DNA from: Dyadobacter sp. CY312
GTDB taxonomy: Bacteria; Bacteroidota; Bacteroidia; Cytophagales; Spirosomataceae
Direction: 5' to 3'
Assembly: GCF_021390535.1 (NCBI RefSeq)
Contig: NZ_JAJUXG010000034.1
Span: 1 to 39,768, forward strand
Length of the DNA stretch: 39,768 nucleotides
Made by a program: the position numbers and the translations under genes. The notes beneath the pieces were generated by a model. The model was not told the DNA's origin. It saw nothing but the letters and a program-made list of their open reading frames with translations, and did not search any database. Below are positions 9,341-16,688 of this stretch, piece by piece; within the stretch, counting starts at the first letter, position 1; the number at the start of each line of letters is the position of its first letter.

Positions 9341-9562
9341 ATGGAAGACAAGAATTTTCAGTTTAAGACAAACATCAACTGCGGGGGATGTGTAGCTAAA
9401 GTAACTCCTTTTTTGAATGATGCCGAAGGCGTTTGTCATTGGGAGGTGGATACCACCAACAAGGATAAAGTGCTAACGGTAAAATCCGAAGGGATTACCG
9501 AGCAGGAAGTTATGGAGATCATCCAGAAAACGGGCTTTAAAATAGAGCCTTTAAATGCTTGA
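9341..9562 (+). CDS. CopZ-like heavy-metal-associated (HMA) chaperone
   Basis: This is a 73-residue single-domain protein with a beta-alpha-beta-beta-alpha-beta pattern and the metal site NCGGC (Cys14, Cys17) between the first strand and first helix. The size and motif match CopZ/Atx1-type soluble chaperones that bind Cu(I) or similar thiophilic metals and pass them to a transporter or regulator. The classic MxCxxC methionine is replaced by I-N before the first Cys (TNINCGGC), so metal preference is uncertain. It is cytoplasmic. Its leader shares two motifs with the RND operon leader, suggesting joint control with the efflux genes. Confidence 0.88.
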   Translation: MEDKNFQFKTNINCGGCVAKVTPFLNDAEGVCHWEVDTTNKDKVLTVKSEGITEQEVMEIIQKTGFKIEPLNA

Positions 9563-9563
9563 A

Positions 9564-9589
9564 AAAATGGCGTATATTAAATCATTAAA
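9564..9589 (+). promoter_or_regulatory. Weak third match to the shared operator motif
   Basis: The segment aligns without gaps to 2051-2076 with about 17 of 26 identities, including AAAAT, CGTA and TAAATC blocks at the same spacing. It sits about 80-100 bases before the start at 9667, a position similar to the RND site. In an AT-rich gap this could be chance. Confidence 0.2.
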
Positions 9590-9610
9590 ACAGCAATAAA
9601 CCTGGGGCAA

Positions 9611-9645
9611 GTAATTGCAGAGGCATTTGAGCATTCTGCAATTAC
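9611..9645. promoter_or_regulatory. Perfect 11-bp inverted repeat in the leader of the metal-binding protein gene
   Basis: GTAATTGCAGA (9611-9621) and TCTGCAATTAC (9635-9645) are exact inverted copies with a 13-base spacer, ending 21 bases before the start codon at 9667. No T run follows, so it is not an ordinary terminator. It may be an operator for a dimeric regulator or an RNA hairpin in the leader. Confidence 0.5.
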
Positions 9646-9666
9646 ACCCATAACAAATCATCACAT

Positions 9667-10524
9667 ATGAAAAATCATGCGCATACAGACATGGAAAGTA
9701 TTTTCGCTTGCCCAATGCACCCGGAAGTAATCGGAAAACAAGGCGACAACTGCCCTAAATGTGGGATGGAGTTGAAGGCGGTTCAATCGAAAAACGCTCA
9801 CGAGTACCAGGTACAGTTAACCACGTCGCCAAAAACTGTCGAGGCAGGAAAAGCTACTGAACTGACGATTGTTATCAAAGGAAATGAACAAATTGTGCCA
9901 TTGGATATTTCTCACGAAATGAAAATTCATTTGATGGCAGTCAGTGATGATCTAACCTGGTTCCGGCATATACACCCGGAAGAGCAGACAGACGGTACAT
10001 ATATCGTAACAGAGACATTTCCTAAAGACGGAAAGTATCTTTTGTTCGCAGATTTCAAACCAAGTGGCGCGCCACAGGCTTTACACAGACAAGAAATTGA
10101 AGTGCAGGGAAACTATGTAGCAGGCGATGAAGAGATTACAAACAAATGGATCTCAGAAACCGATGGATATAGGGTAGTCCTCGAAAACGGAATTGATTTC
10201 AGAACCAACAAAACGCAGGACCTGGAAATATCCATCGAAAAAGACGGAAAAAAATTAATAGAAGCTGATCTTCAACAATACTTAGGCGCATCAGCTCATA
10301 TCGTTATGATTGGCAAGGTGGGCAAAGAATTTCTGCATATTCATCCGGTATCTGACAGCCGTTTTCCAGTTTTTGCACAAACACATATCGAAAAAGCGGG
10401 CGTTTACAGAATGTGGGCACAGTTTAAAATAGATGGAAAAGTACATACAGCAGATTTTACCGTTGATGTAACGGAAGGAAAAAAAGGTGCAAACGAAGAG
10501 AAGTCACACGCTCATCAACACTAA
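9667..10524 (+). CDS. Heavy-metal-binding-domain protein with two HIHP repeats
   Basis: The 285-residue protein starts with a YHS-like heavy-metal-binding domain: FACPMHPEV (Cys15) and CPKCGMEL (Cys29, Cys32), as found at the N-terminus of CopB-type ATPases and CusB-like adaptors. Two related beta-rich segments follow, each with the motif F-x-HIHP (residues 99-104 and 223-227), resembling YtkA-like domains. Both termini are His-rich (NHAH near the start, HAHQH at the end). No signal peptide or membrane helix is visible, so it is probably cytoplasmic unless the start is misread. It likely binds or buffers a metal such as copper, but no enzyme motif is seen. It follows the HMA chaperone by 104 bases and has its own leader repeat. 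Confidence 0.8.
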   Translation: MKNHAHTDMESIFACPMHPEVIGKQGDNCPKCGMELKAVQSKNAHEYQVQLTTSPKTVEAGKATELTIVIKGNEQIVPLDISHEMKIHLMAVSDDLTWFRHIHPEEQTDGTYIVTETFPKDGKYLLFADFKPSGAPQALHRQEIEVQGNYVAGDEEITNKWISETDGYRVVLENGIDFRTNKTQDLEISIEKDGKKLIEADLQQYLGASAHIVMIGKVGKEFLHIHPVSDSRFPVFAQTHIEKAGVYRMWAQFKIDGKVHTADFTVDVTEGKKGANEEKSHAHQH

Positions 10525-10530
10525 AAAGTG

Positions 10531-10538
10531 TAATTTTG
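10531..10538 (+). promoter_or_regulatory. -7 promoter element for the GNAT/ClbS-like cluster
   Basis: TAATTTTG matches TAnnTTTG and lies 31 bases before the first acetyltransferase gene. No clear -33 box is seen, so the call is tentative. Confidence 0.35.
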
Positions 10539-10568
10539 GATGTTGAATAATATAATACAGCATTTTAA

Positions 10569-11018
10569 ATGAGAATAATATCAGTTAGACAACATCCAGA
10601 ATACAAAGAAAAAGCTATAAAGTACTTGCAAGAAAGTTGGTCAGAAATTTCTCCCATTATTTATGAAGACTGCATTTCAAACAGCATTCAGGCAACACAG
10701 TCTTTACCTCAATGGTATTTATTGGAAAAAGAGGGAGAAATCATTGGCTGCGCAGGATTAATTACAAATGACTTCATCAGTAGAATGGATTTATATCCCT
10801 GGGTTTGTGCGATTTACATTGATGAAAACCATAGAGGCAATGCTTACGGTTCATTACTTTTAGAAAAAGCAAAAGAAGACACAAAATTAGCTGGATTTAA
10901 ACATTTGAACTTATGTACAGACCACATAGGATATTATGAAAAATATGGATTTGCCTATATCGGGCAAGGTTATCATCCTTGGGAAGAGCAATCGCGAATT
11001 TATCAAATAGAAGTATAA
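10569..11018 (+). CDS. GNAT-family N-acetyltransferase
   Basis: This is a 149-residue single-domain GNAT enzyme. The acetyl-CoA pyrophosphate loop is in the segment IDENHRGNAYGSLLLEKA (about residues 92-109), and the C-terminal YYEKYGF motif (about 119-125) is the usual GNAT motif B end. The family transfers acetyl from acetyl-CoA to an amine, but the acceptor cannot be told from the sequence (small molecules, antibiotics or protein N-termini are all possible). It opens an AT-rich group of four genes. Three bases separate it from the ClbS-like gene. Its last 18 bases plus the next start are repeated at 11585-11609. Confidence 0.88.
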   Translation: MRIISVRQHPEYKEKAIKYLQESWSEISPIIYEDCISNSIQATQSLPQWYLLEKEGEIIGCAGLITNDFISRMDLYPWVCAIYIDENHRGNAYGSLLLEKAKEDTKLAGFKHLNLCTDHIGYYEKYGFAYIGQGYHPWEEQSRIYQIEV

Positions 11019-11025
11019 CAAATGG
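11001..11025 (+). repeat. 25-nt direct repeat, copy 1 (end of GNAT gene, start of ClbS-like gene)
   Basis: TATCAAATAGAAGTATAA (11001-11018) followed by CAAATGG reappears at 11585-11609 with one mismatch. This copy covers the last five codons and stop of the first GNAT gene and the start codon of the next gene. Confidence 0.8.
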
Positions 11026-11534
11026 CTGTTCCAACCAATAAAGAAGAATTACAAAAAGCGATTGCTGAGCATTTTTCCAAATTAAATAATGAATTATCTA
11101 CAATTCCTTCCGATATGACCAGCTTTCAAGAATTGGAAGGGCATTCCAAAGGAACAATAATGAGCATCAATAATTTGTTGGCTTATCTTGTCGGTTGGGG
11201 AGAATTGGTTTTGAAATGGAACAAAAAGAAAGACAATAAAGAAGTTGTTGATTTCCCTGAAACGGGATACAAATGGAACGAACTTGGTAAACTTGCTCAA
11301 AAATTCTATGCAGATTATAAAGATGATGACTTCAATATTTTAACTAAAAAATTGAACAAAACCGTTGAACAGATTTTAGAATTGATAGCAAACAAATCGA
11401 ACAAGGAACTTTACGAAGTAAGCTGGTACGAAAAATGGACTTTGGGGAGAATGATACAATTCAACACAGCTTCCCCTTACACCAACGCAAGAGTAAGAAT
11501 ACGCAAATGGAAAAAGGGAAAAAACATAAAATAA
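11022..11534 (+). CDS. ClbS/DfsB-family four-helix protein (DUF1706)
   Basis: The 170-residue protein matches the ClbS/DfsB family, starting MAVPTNKEELQKAI, with WGELVLKW (about residues 60-67), SWYEKWTLGRMIQFNTASPY (about 130-149) and ending R-x-R-x-WKK. ClbS of colibactin producers is a cyclopropane hydrolase that detoxifies the genotoxin. Most chromosomal homologues have no known substrate, so protection against an electrophilic compound is only a family-based guess. It is predicted cytoplasmic and mostly helical. The gene lies between two GNAT genes and is exactly bracketed by a 25-nt direct repeat, which suggests a later insertion into the pair. Confidence 0.85.
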   Translation: MAVPTNKEELQKAIAEHFSKLNNELSTIPSDMTSFQELEGHSKGTIMSINNLLAYLVGWGELVLKWNKKKDNKEVVDFPETGYKWNELGKLAQKFYADYKDDDFNILTKKLNKTVEQILELIANKSNKELYEVSWYEKWTLGRMIQFNTASPYTNARVRIRKWKKGKNIK

Positions 11535-11584
11535 TAATACTAGCAAAGGTTAGTAACAGCTTCTTTTCTTTCCAGATTGCTATC

Positions 11585-11609
11585 TATCAAATAGAAGTAT
11601 AAAAAATGG
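11585..11609 (+). repeat. 25-nt direct repeat, copy 2 (leader of second GNAT gene)
   Basis: This copy matches 11001-11025 at 24 of 25 bases and includes the start codon of the second GNAT gene. Here the former coding end (YQIEV-stop) is not part of any gene, so it looks like a duplicated tail of the first GNAT gene. Confidence 0.8.
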
Positions 11610-12283
11610 AGACCAATAAATTAGACAATCCAACCTGGCATTCTTTGAGCGAAACCCATAAAGTTTTTGCGGTGGAGTTTGATGGCATCAAGTTTTATCA
11701 TCCAGATTACTGTCCTTTCGGTGGTTTTATAAATTCTGATGAAACTGCAACCGGAATTGAAGCATACGCTTCACTGACGAACAACTTTTTTGTAGTGGGA
11801 AACAAACCAAATAGTAACGATACTGTTCAGCTGAACAACGAATTGATTTGCAATCAGATGGTGCTTGATAAGCAAAGTGATGTGGAGATAATGGAGCACA
11901 TCGTTGAACTTCAAACAGAAATTCATAAGCTTGATTTGTTTAATCTTGTGAATTTGGTTCAGCCCGGTTATTTCAAAAATAAAACATCAGATTTAGGAAA
12001 TTATTTTGGTATTTATAAGGATGAAAAACTGGTTGCGGTAACTGGTGAACGAATGAAAATGGATGCATACACCGAACTAAGTGCTATCGTTACACACCCA
12101 AATTTCACAGGAAAAGGTTATGCAAAACAGTTGATAAAATTTGCCAGCGACAAAATTTTCAACGAACAAAAAATCCCGTACTTACATGTCGCCAATACCA
12201 ATATTGGAGCCATAAAACTATATGAAAAACTTGGTTTTAAAACCAGGAGACCAATCAGTTTTTGGAATTTTATTGCAAAATAG
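11606..12283 (+). CDS. GNAT-family N-acetyltransferase with N-terminal extension
   Basis: The protein has 225 residues. The C-terminal ~100 form a FR47-like GNAT fold with the acetyl-CoA loop in HPNFTGKGYAKQLIKFA (about residues 159-175) and the end motif AIKLYEKLGFK (about 204-214). The N-terminal half (about 1-110) lacks catalytic motifs but has Trp- and Phe-rich strands, as in two-domain GNATs. The substrate is unknown. It is the third gene of the AT-rich cluster. Its start is preceded by repeat copy 2, which carries a relic of the first GNAT stop codon, suggesting that the two GNAT genes were once directly adjacent. Confidence 0.88.
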   Translation: METNKLDNPTWHSLSETHKVFAVEFDGIKFYHPDYCPFGGFINSDETATGIEAYASLTNNFFVVGNKPNSNDTVQLNNELICNQMVLDKQSDVEIMEHIVELQTEIHKLDLFNLVNLVQPGYFKNKTSDLGNYFGIYKDEKLVAVTGERMKMDAYTELSAIVTHPNFTGKGYAKQLIKFASDKIFNEQKIPYLHVANTNIGAIKLYEKLGFKTRRPISFWNFIAK

Positions 12284-12487
12284 AGATGACATATCAGCAT
12301 AAATACAACGATAAACACGATGTACATCAGTATTATGCGGGAAATTATTGCCGCATCGGTGGTCCGACTTTTTTCTCTGATTTTTCACGGATAAGGTTTG
12401 AGAATTCTGATTTCAATCCAGACGGGTGTATTTGGGAATTATGTTTTGTTGACAGAAATCCGTTGTAACATAATTTGAATATTTGCT

Positions 12488-12515
12488 AAATACATTCATC
12501 ATTATGTATTTTTTT
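12488..12515 (+). terminator. Terminator-like hairpin directly before the third GNAT gene
   Basis: AAATACAT (12488-12495) and ATGTATTT (12504-12511) are perfect inverted copies with an 8-base loop, and the T run extends to 12515. The stem is AT-rich, so it may be weak. It ends only 10 bases before the start codon at 12526, so it may instead affect translation of that gene. Confidence 0.5.
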
Positions 12516-12525
12516 AAAGTCAAGC

Positions 12526-13020
12526 ATGGATATAAAATTAGCTAAATACATAGATAGTGATTTTGATCTTTTCAAGACGATGGTAAGTGATGATGAGACA
12601 ATGAAATATATAGCTGGAAATGGGTGGACAGAAAATCAAGCAAGGCTTCATTTTGACTCAATGCTTGAAATTAATTGTAAAGAAGAGGGATTAGGGTTCT
12701 ACAAAGTAGTCAATCAAGAAAACGAATTTATAGGAAATTGCTCACTGGAACGCTATAAATATGATTCTGAAATTATTGAAATCGGATATGTGCTAAAAAA
12801 AGAATTTTGGAGGAAGGGATATGGATCTGCAATATGTCAGGAAATACTTGCTAAGGCCAATCATTTATATTCTGAATTGGAGGTGATCGCAATTGTAAAT
12901 CCTGATAATCTTGCTTCGAAGAAATTACTTGAGAAGTATGGTTTTGAACTTTATTTTAAAGGACTGGAAGACGGTCAATTTTCTGAGAAGTTCATATTGA
13001 AAAGGCTAAGTGTTGATTAG
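12526..13020 (+). CDS. GNAT-family N-acetyltransferase (RimJ/RimL-like)
   Basis: This 164-residue protein belongs to the Acetyltransf_3 branch of GNAT enzymes. It shows the central IGNCSLERY strand (about residues 68-76), the acetyl-CoA loop KKEFWRKGYGSAICQEIL (about 91-108) and the end segment NPDNLASKKLLEKYGFE (about 126-142). RimJ/RimL relatives acetylate N-terminal amino groups of proteins, and others modify small molecules or drugs, so the acceptor is not predictable. It shares the AT-rich base composition of the two GNAT genes upstream but is separated from them by 242 bases and a hairpin, and it is probably transcribed separately. Confidence 0.9.
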   Translation: MDIKLAKYIDSDFDLFKTMVSDDETMKYIAGNGWTENQARLHFDSMLEINCKEEGLGFYKVVNQENEFIGNCSLERYKYDSEIIEIGYVLKKEFWRKGYGSAICQEILAKANHLYSELEVIAIVNPDNLASKKLLEKYGFELYFKGLEDGQFSEKFILKRLSVD

Positions 13021-13090
13021 AGATATGGTAACATGTAAAACCGCAACGCACGGTATAAAATATAACTTCTTAAAATTAAAATTCTATTGA

Positions 13091-13186
13091 TCAAGGGCCA
13101 CAGGTAAATTCGAGGGCGTTGAAGATGCCTTCGGCGTGATACCTGAGGATGATTTTATTTACATAATTAATACAATGGCATCCTGA
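13091..13186 (+). other. Short open frame, possible gene remnant
   Basis: A 31-codon frame between stops encodes a protein-like acidic segment with GKFEGVEDAFGV and PEDDFIYIINTMAS before its stop. It has no start codon at its front and no recognised homologue. It may be the tail of a decayed gene between the convergent GNAT and sulfatase genes, or chance. Nothing else was seen in 13021-13288 except a 6-bp hairpin (ATCAGC/GCTGAT, 13229-13244). Confidence 0.15.
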
Positions 13187-13288
13187 ATATACGAATGTGC
13201 GTCGTTGGGGTGACAGATTTAGTTCCTTATCAGCATACGCTGATGTAAAGCAAAAAAACGTCTCAAACTGTAACGTTGTTAGCCATCT

Positions 13289-14761
13289 CTAAAATGGTCC
13301 TTTGTGATTTATCCTGTCGGCATTTGCTGATTTTCCCGGCATTTCGCCACGCTTTCCCTTCCCTGAGATTTCTGTGCCATTTTCCCGATGATACCAGTCG
13401 GGAGTCAGGTTTTCGGGTGCCGTGTCGCCTGTTTCGGTTTGCCAAGTATGCAATACTTTTTTCAATGCTGCGATCTGCGTTTTGTATTTAGCATCCTGTA
13501 TCAGGTTGTGCTGTTGTAGAGGATCTTTTCGGTTGTCAAAAAATTCTTCTGTTGGACGCGGCGAGAGAAAGATCTCGTTTTGATAAGCGGTTATCGTTCC
13601 GTCTGCTTTTGCCTTTTTGAGTGCTTTCGCGGATGGGCTTTGATTCGCGTCGATTGGTCCTTCATTGGTCAGCCGAGGTCTGGCATTTGTTAGGTAAAGG
13701 AAGTCCAATGTCCGGACGGATCTTTCCAAACCTTCGTAATCGTGCCAGTTGTGTTCGCCAAAAACATACTTCCTGAAAGCTGCGGCAGGCTCTTTCAACA
13801 GTTTTGCAAAACTTACTCCCTGAATCGTTTTCTCCGGTTTGATCCCGGCTAATTCCAGAAGAGTAGGAGCGATGTCAATACTGCTCACCAGGCCTGAAAT
13901 GTTTTCACCTTTTTTGACAATACCATTTGGCCACTTTATGACGAAAGGCGTTTTCAGTCCTCTGTCCAATACCCGTGTTTTTGCGCCGGGAAATGCTCTG
14001 GCATTATCAGCCGTGAATATGATGATGGTGTTATCCGCAATTCCCTGCCGTTCCAGTTCCTTTTCGAGCTCGCCGATGTAGTGGTCTATGCGGGAAATTT
14101 CATTGTAATAGTACGCCAGATCCTGGCGGGTTTCTTTGGTGTCAACCAGCGAAGGTGGTACGATCACCTCGTCTGGTTTGTATGGTTTTTCAAATTCGTC
14201 ATTCGCAGACCATTCACGGTGCGCATCATAAGGAGCGAGCCAGAAGAAAAATGGTTTGTCTGCCGGTCTTGCTTTCAGCAGGCTGATCCATTGGTTTTCA
14301 CCACCTTCTCCGTTTATTTTTTTGTCGGTAATAAGCGTATCATAGGCCCGGCGGGAATTTTCGCCTTCATGCCATTTGCCAGCCAATGCCGAATAGTATC
14401 CGTTCTTTTTGAGCACTTCCGGGAAATACGTAAGGTGCTTCGGCAACGGCGTATGTAACTCCGCAGCACCGGTATTGTGCGGATATCTGCCAGTCAGAAT
14501 GCTCGTCCGGCTTGGGCTGCATGAACTTGCAGTCAAAAAAAGATTGTCAAATTTCAGTCCGTTTTTTGCCAGCCGGTCAATATTGGGAGTTCGAATTGCC
14601 TGGTTGCCATAAACGCCGATATCCTCCGCACTGATGTCGTCTCCAATGATGAAGATAATGTTCGGCGATTTTTCAGGAGCTCCGGTCCAATACATTCCCG
14701 CCGACAAACAGCAAATGCTGAAGAGCAATAATGGGACATACCATCTTCTGTTTTTGTTCAT
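13289..14761 (-). CDS. Sulfatase (formylglycine-dependent arylsulfatase family S1)
   Basis: This 490-residue enzyme has an N-terminal hydrophobic segment (about residues 8-24) and is probably exported. The S1 sulfatase core is complete: the metal-binding GDD near residue 40, the maturation motif CSPSRTSILTGRYP with Cys81 as the residue converted to formylglycine, AGKWHEG with the active-site Lys/His, and TADNARAFPGAKT with the second metal site. The segments around these motifs resemble the heparan-N-sulfatase-like group, but subfamily and substrate are inferences. Its stop faces the GNAT gene. It starts 22 bases after the first sulfatase, at the end of the SusC/SusD operon, and requires a maturation enzyme not encoded here. 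Confidence 0.92.
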   Translation of the reverse strand: MNKNRRWYVPLLLFSICCLSAGMYWTGAPEKSPNIIFIIGDDISAEDIGVYGNQAIRTPNIDRLAKNGLKFDNLFLTASSCSPSRTSILTGRYPHNTGAAELHTPLPKHLTYFPEVLKKNGYYSALAGKWHEGENSRRAYDTLITDKKINGEGGENQWISLLKARPADKPFFFWLAPYDAHREWSANDEFEKPYKPDEVIVPPSLVDTKETRQDLAYYYNEISRIDHYIGELEKELERQGIADNTIIIFTADNARAFPGAKTRVLDRGLKTPFVIKWPNGIVKKGENISGLVSSIDIAPTLLELAGIKPEKTIQGVSFAKLLKEPAAAFRKYVFGEHNWHDYEGLERSVRTLDFLYLTNARPRLTNEGPIDANQSPSAKALKKAKADGTITAYQNEIFLSPRPTEEFFDNRKDPLQQHNLIQDAKYKTQIAALKKVLHTWQTETGDTAPENLTPDWYHRENGTEISGKGKRGEMPGKSANADRINHKGPF

Positions 14762-14783
14762 CGTTTTTTTGGTAAAATAAATA

Positions 14784-16688
14784 TTATTTTTCTGTTTTTA
14801 CTTCCAGTCCTTCCAGCAAAAATGCCGCCGCATTGGAATCGTATTCCGAATTCTTCAATTTGGCAATTTTCTGTAAATCCTCACGGATAGGAGTGAGTTC
14901 GGCCGGTGACGCTGCCGTCAGTGCGCTCAGGATTTGTACTCTCAGCATGGTATTGCTGTCGGACAGATTTCTGAAAAATACCGGCAGCGCTTTCTGTTTT
15001 TCTCCAAAATGATACAATGCCTCGGCGGCTGCAACCTGCACATAAGCTTGCGGATCATCAAGTAATTCAGTTAGTTTTTTTGAAGCAGCTGTTGCATCCT
15101 TGCTCAAAACCAACGCGCCGGTTGCCGCCCAGTAACGGATAACGGGATCTTTATCACTCATTTTTTTAATCAGTAAAGGCAACTTCCGTTTATCTCTGGA
15201 CGAGGCGGCAGTGGCGACTTCAAGTACTTTTCCGATGTTGTATTGCGCTGATCTGGCATATTCGTACGGTGTAGTGGTTTTGGAAATTTCTTCCAAACCA
15301 GCCTCCGGAATAAAACCCGGATCGTTCAGTCTTGTGATCTGTGCAAATGTTGCTTTTCGCAATTTTTCCAATACAGGTTTCAGTTCGGCCTTGCCGGCGA
15401 GGTTGACAACATTATCAGGATCGGCCAACACATCGTATAGCTCCTCGGATGGTTTCTGACGGAAGAAGGCAGATTGAACTTCGTTAAGCCTTCCGGCTTT
15501 AAATTCTCTTTCCCATGATTTCATCGAGCTTGCCATCCACATAAACTTGATGTGCTGACCATATATTTTGTGTGGCATAAAGTTGGCAACATAACGGTAT
15601 TGTTTGTCGCGTACGGTTCTTACCAGATCGATTCCGGCATCCATCCGCCCACGGGAACCAAACGCAATCGGCTTGGCATCATCCGGCGTTGCCGCTTTAC
15701 CCAGAAAAGCTTTTCCCTGCATGTATTCAGGAATTTTAACACCCGCCAGACTCAGCACTGTTGGTGCAAAATCGGTGAAATCAATCAGTCTGCCTGAGAC
15801 AGAACCTGGTTTTAAAGGACTTGCGGACCGGTACTTTTCAGGAATCCGAATAATCAGCGGGATCCGCAATCCGGATTCGTTCATAAACCGTTTACTGCGC
15901 CCGAGAACACCTCCGTTGTCGGCGTAGTAAAATACAATCGTATTTTCGGCAAGACCGGCCTTTTCCAGATCTTTCAGCAGTTTGTCCACCTGCGCATCCA
16001 TATCCTGAATTTTGTCATAATACAGCGCCCAGTCGTGTTTCATTTCCGGTGTCGACGGATGATAGGGAGGAATGCGCACCTTTTCAGGATCATGGCGCAG
16101 GGCAGGTTCTTCAAGAGGAACCCGCTTGGCAGCCTCGGCTCCGGCAAACTGGCTGTACATCTCCCGTTTGGCAGCGGCAGAAAAAATGGAGCTTTCGTGC
16201 GTTGTTTCCAGATTAAAAACTGCAAAAAATGGCTGATCCTGTTTTCTGTTTAAATAAGTCGCCTTGCCGCTGTATTCATCCCAGGCCTGCAATTGGTCTA
16301 CCGTATTGTAATCCTTTTTGGCATTATTGGTGGTATAATAACCTGCTTCGCGCAGATACCTCGGGAAAAATTTGACAAAATCCGGCACCGGATAACTGCT
16401 CCGCATATTTTCTGTGCCCACCGAGGAAGGATACATGCCGGTAATGAGCGTGGCTCGTGACGGGGCACAAACAGCCGCCGTACAAAAGGCATTTTGATAT
16501 AAAATCCCTTCCTGTGCCAGTTTATCAATAGCAGGAGTGGTGGCAAATTTATCGCCGTACGCGCCTATAAATGGACTGTTGTCTTCGCTGACAATCCAGA
16601 GTATGTTGGGTCGGTCAGGAGTTTGTCCTATTGCCTGATTAGTAAAGAACAGGACAAACAGTACAATGTACAAACGTGATTTTTTCAT
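14784..16688 (-). CDS. Sulfatase with C-terminal HEAT-like repeats
   Basis: The protein has 634 residues with a signal peptide ending QAIGQ (residue 22). Its sulfatase core has the metal-site segment NILWIVSEDNSP (28-39), the maturation motif CAPSRATLITGMYP with Cys74 as the formylglycine precursor, and the second metal site YYADNGG. TENMRSSYPVP after the active site resembles the SGSH-like (N-sulfoglucosamine sulfohydrolase) group. Residues about 515-630 are helical repeats (DKDPVIRYWAATGAL, DDPQAYVQVAAAEAL, DSNTMLRVQILSAL) of HEAT/PBS type, possibly for binding partners or glycan. Its ATG overlaps the SusD stop by four bases, so translation is likely coupled. Confidence 0.92.
   Translation of the reverse strand: MKKSRLYIVLFVLFFTNQAIGQTPDRPNILWIVSEDNSPFIGAYGDKFATTPAIDKLAQEGILYQNAFCTAAVCAPSRATLITGMYPSSVGTENMRSSYPVPDFVKFFPRYLREAGYYTTNNAKKDYNTVDQLQAWDEYSGKATYLNRKQDQPFFAVFNLETTHESSIFSAAAKREMYSQFAGAEAAKRVPLEEPALRHDPEKVRIPPYHPSTPEMKHDWALYYDKIQDMDAQVDKLLKDLEKAGLAENTIVFYYADNGGVLGRSKRFMNESGLRIPLIIRIPEKYRSASPLKPGSVSGRLIDFTDFAPTVLSLAGVKIPEYMQGKAFLGKAATPDDAKPIAFGSRGRMDAGIDLVRTVRDKQYRYVANFMPHKIYGQHIKFMWMASSMKSWEREFKAGRLNEVQSAFFRQKPSEELYDVLADPDNVVNLAGKAELKPVLEKLRKATFAQITRLNDPGFIPEAGLEEISKTTTPYEYARSAQYNIGKVLEVATAASSRDKRKLPLLIKKMSDKDPVIRYWAATGALVLSKDATAASKKLTELLDDPQAYVQVAAAEALYHFGEKQKALPVFFRNLSDSNTMLRVQILSALTAASPAELTPIREDLQKIAKLKNSEYDSNAAAFLLEGLEVKTEK

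Noticed and set aside
12262..12468. 68-codon + frame overlapping the end of the second GNAT gene
   Set aside because: It starts inside the GNAT coding region, its composition is not protein-like and no family is recognised.
13229..13244. ATCAGC/GCTGAT hairpin as a terminator between the GNAT and sulfatase genes
   Set aside because: The stem is perfect but short, and neither strand has a T run after it.
14081..14458. 125-codon + frame inside the sulfatase gene
   Set aside because: It is an antisense shadow; the - strand frame has all sulfatase motifs.
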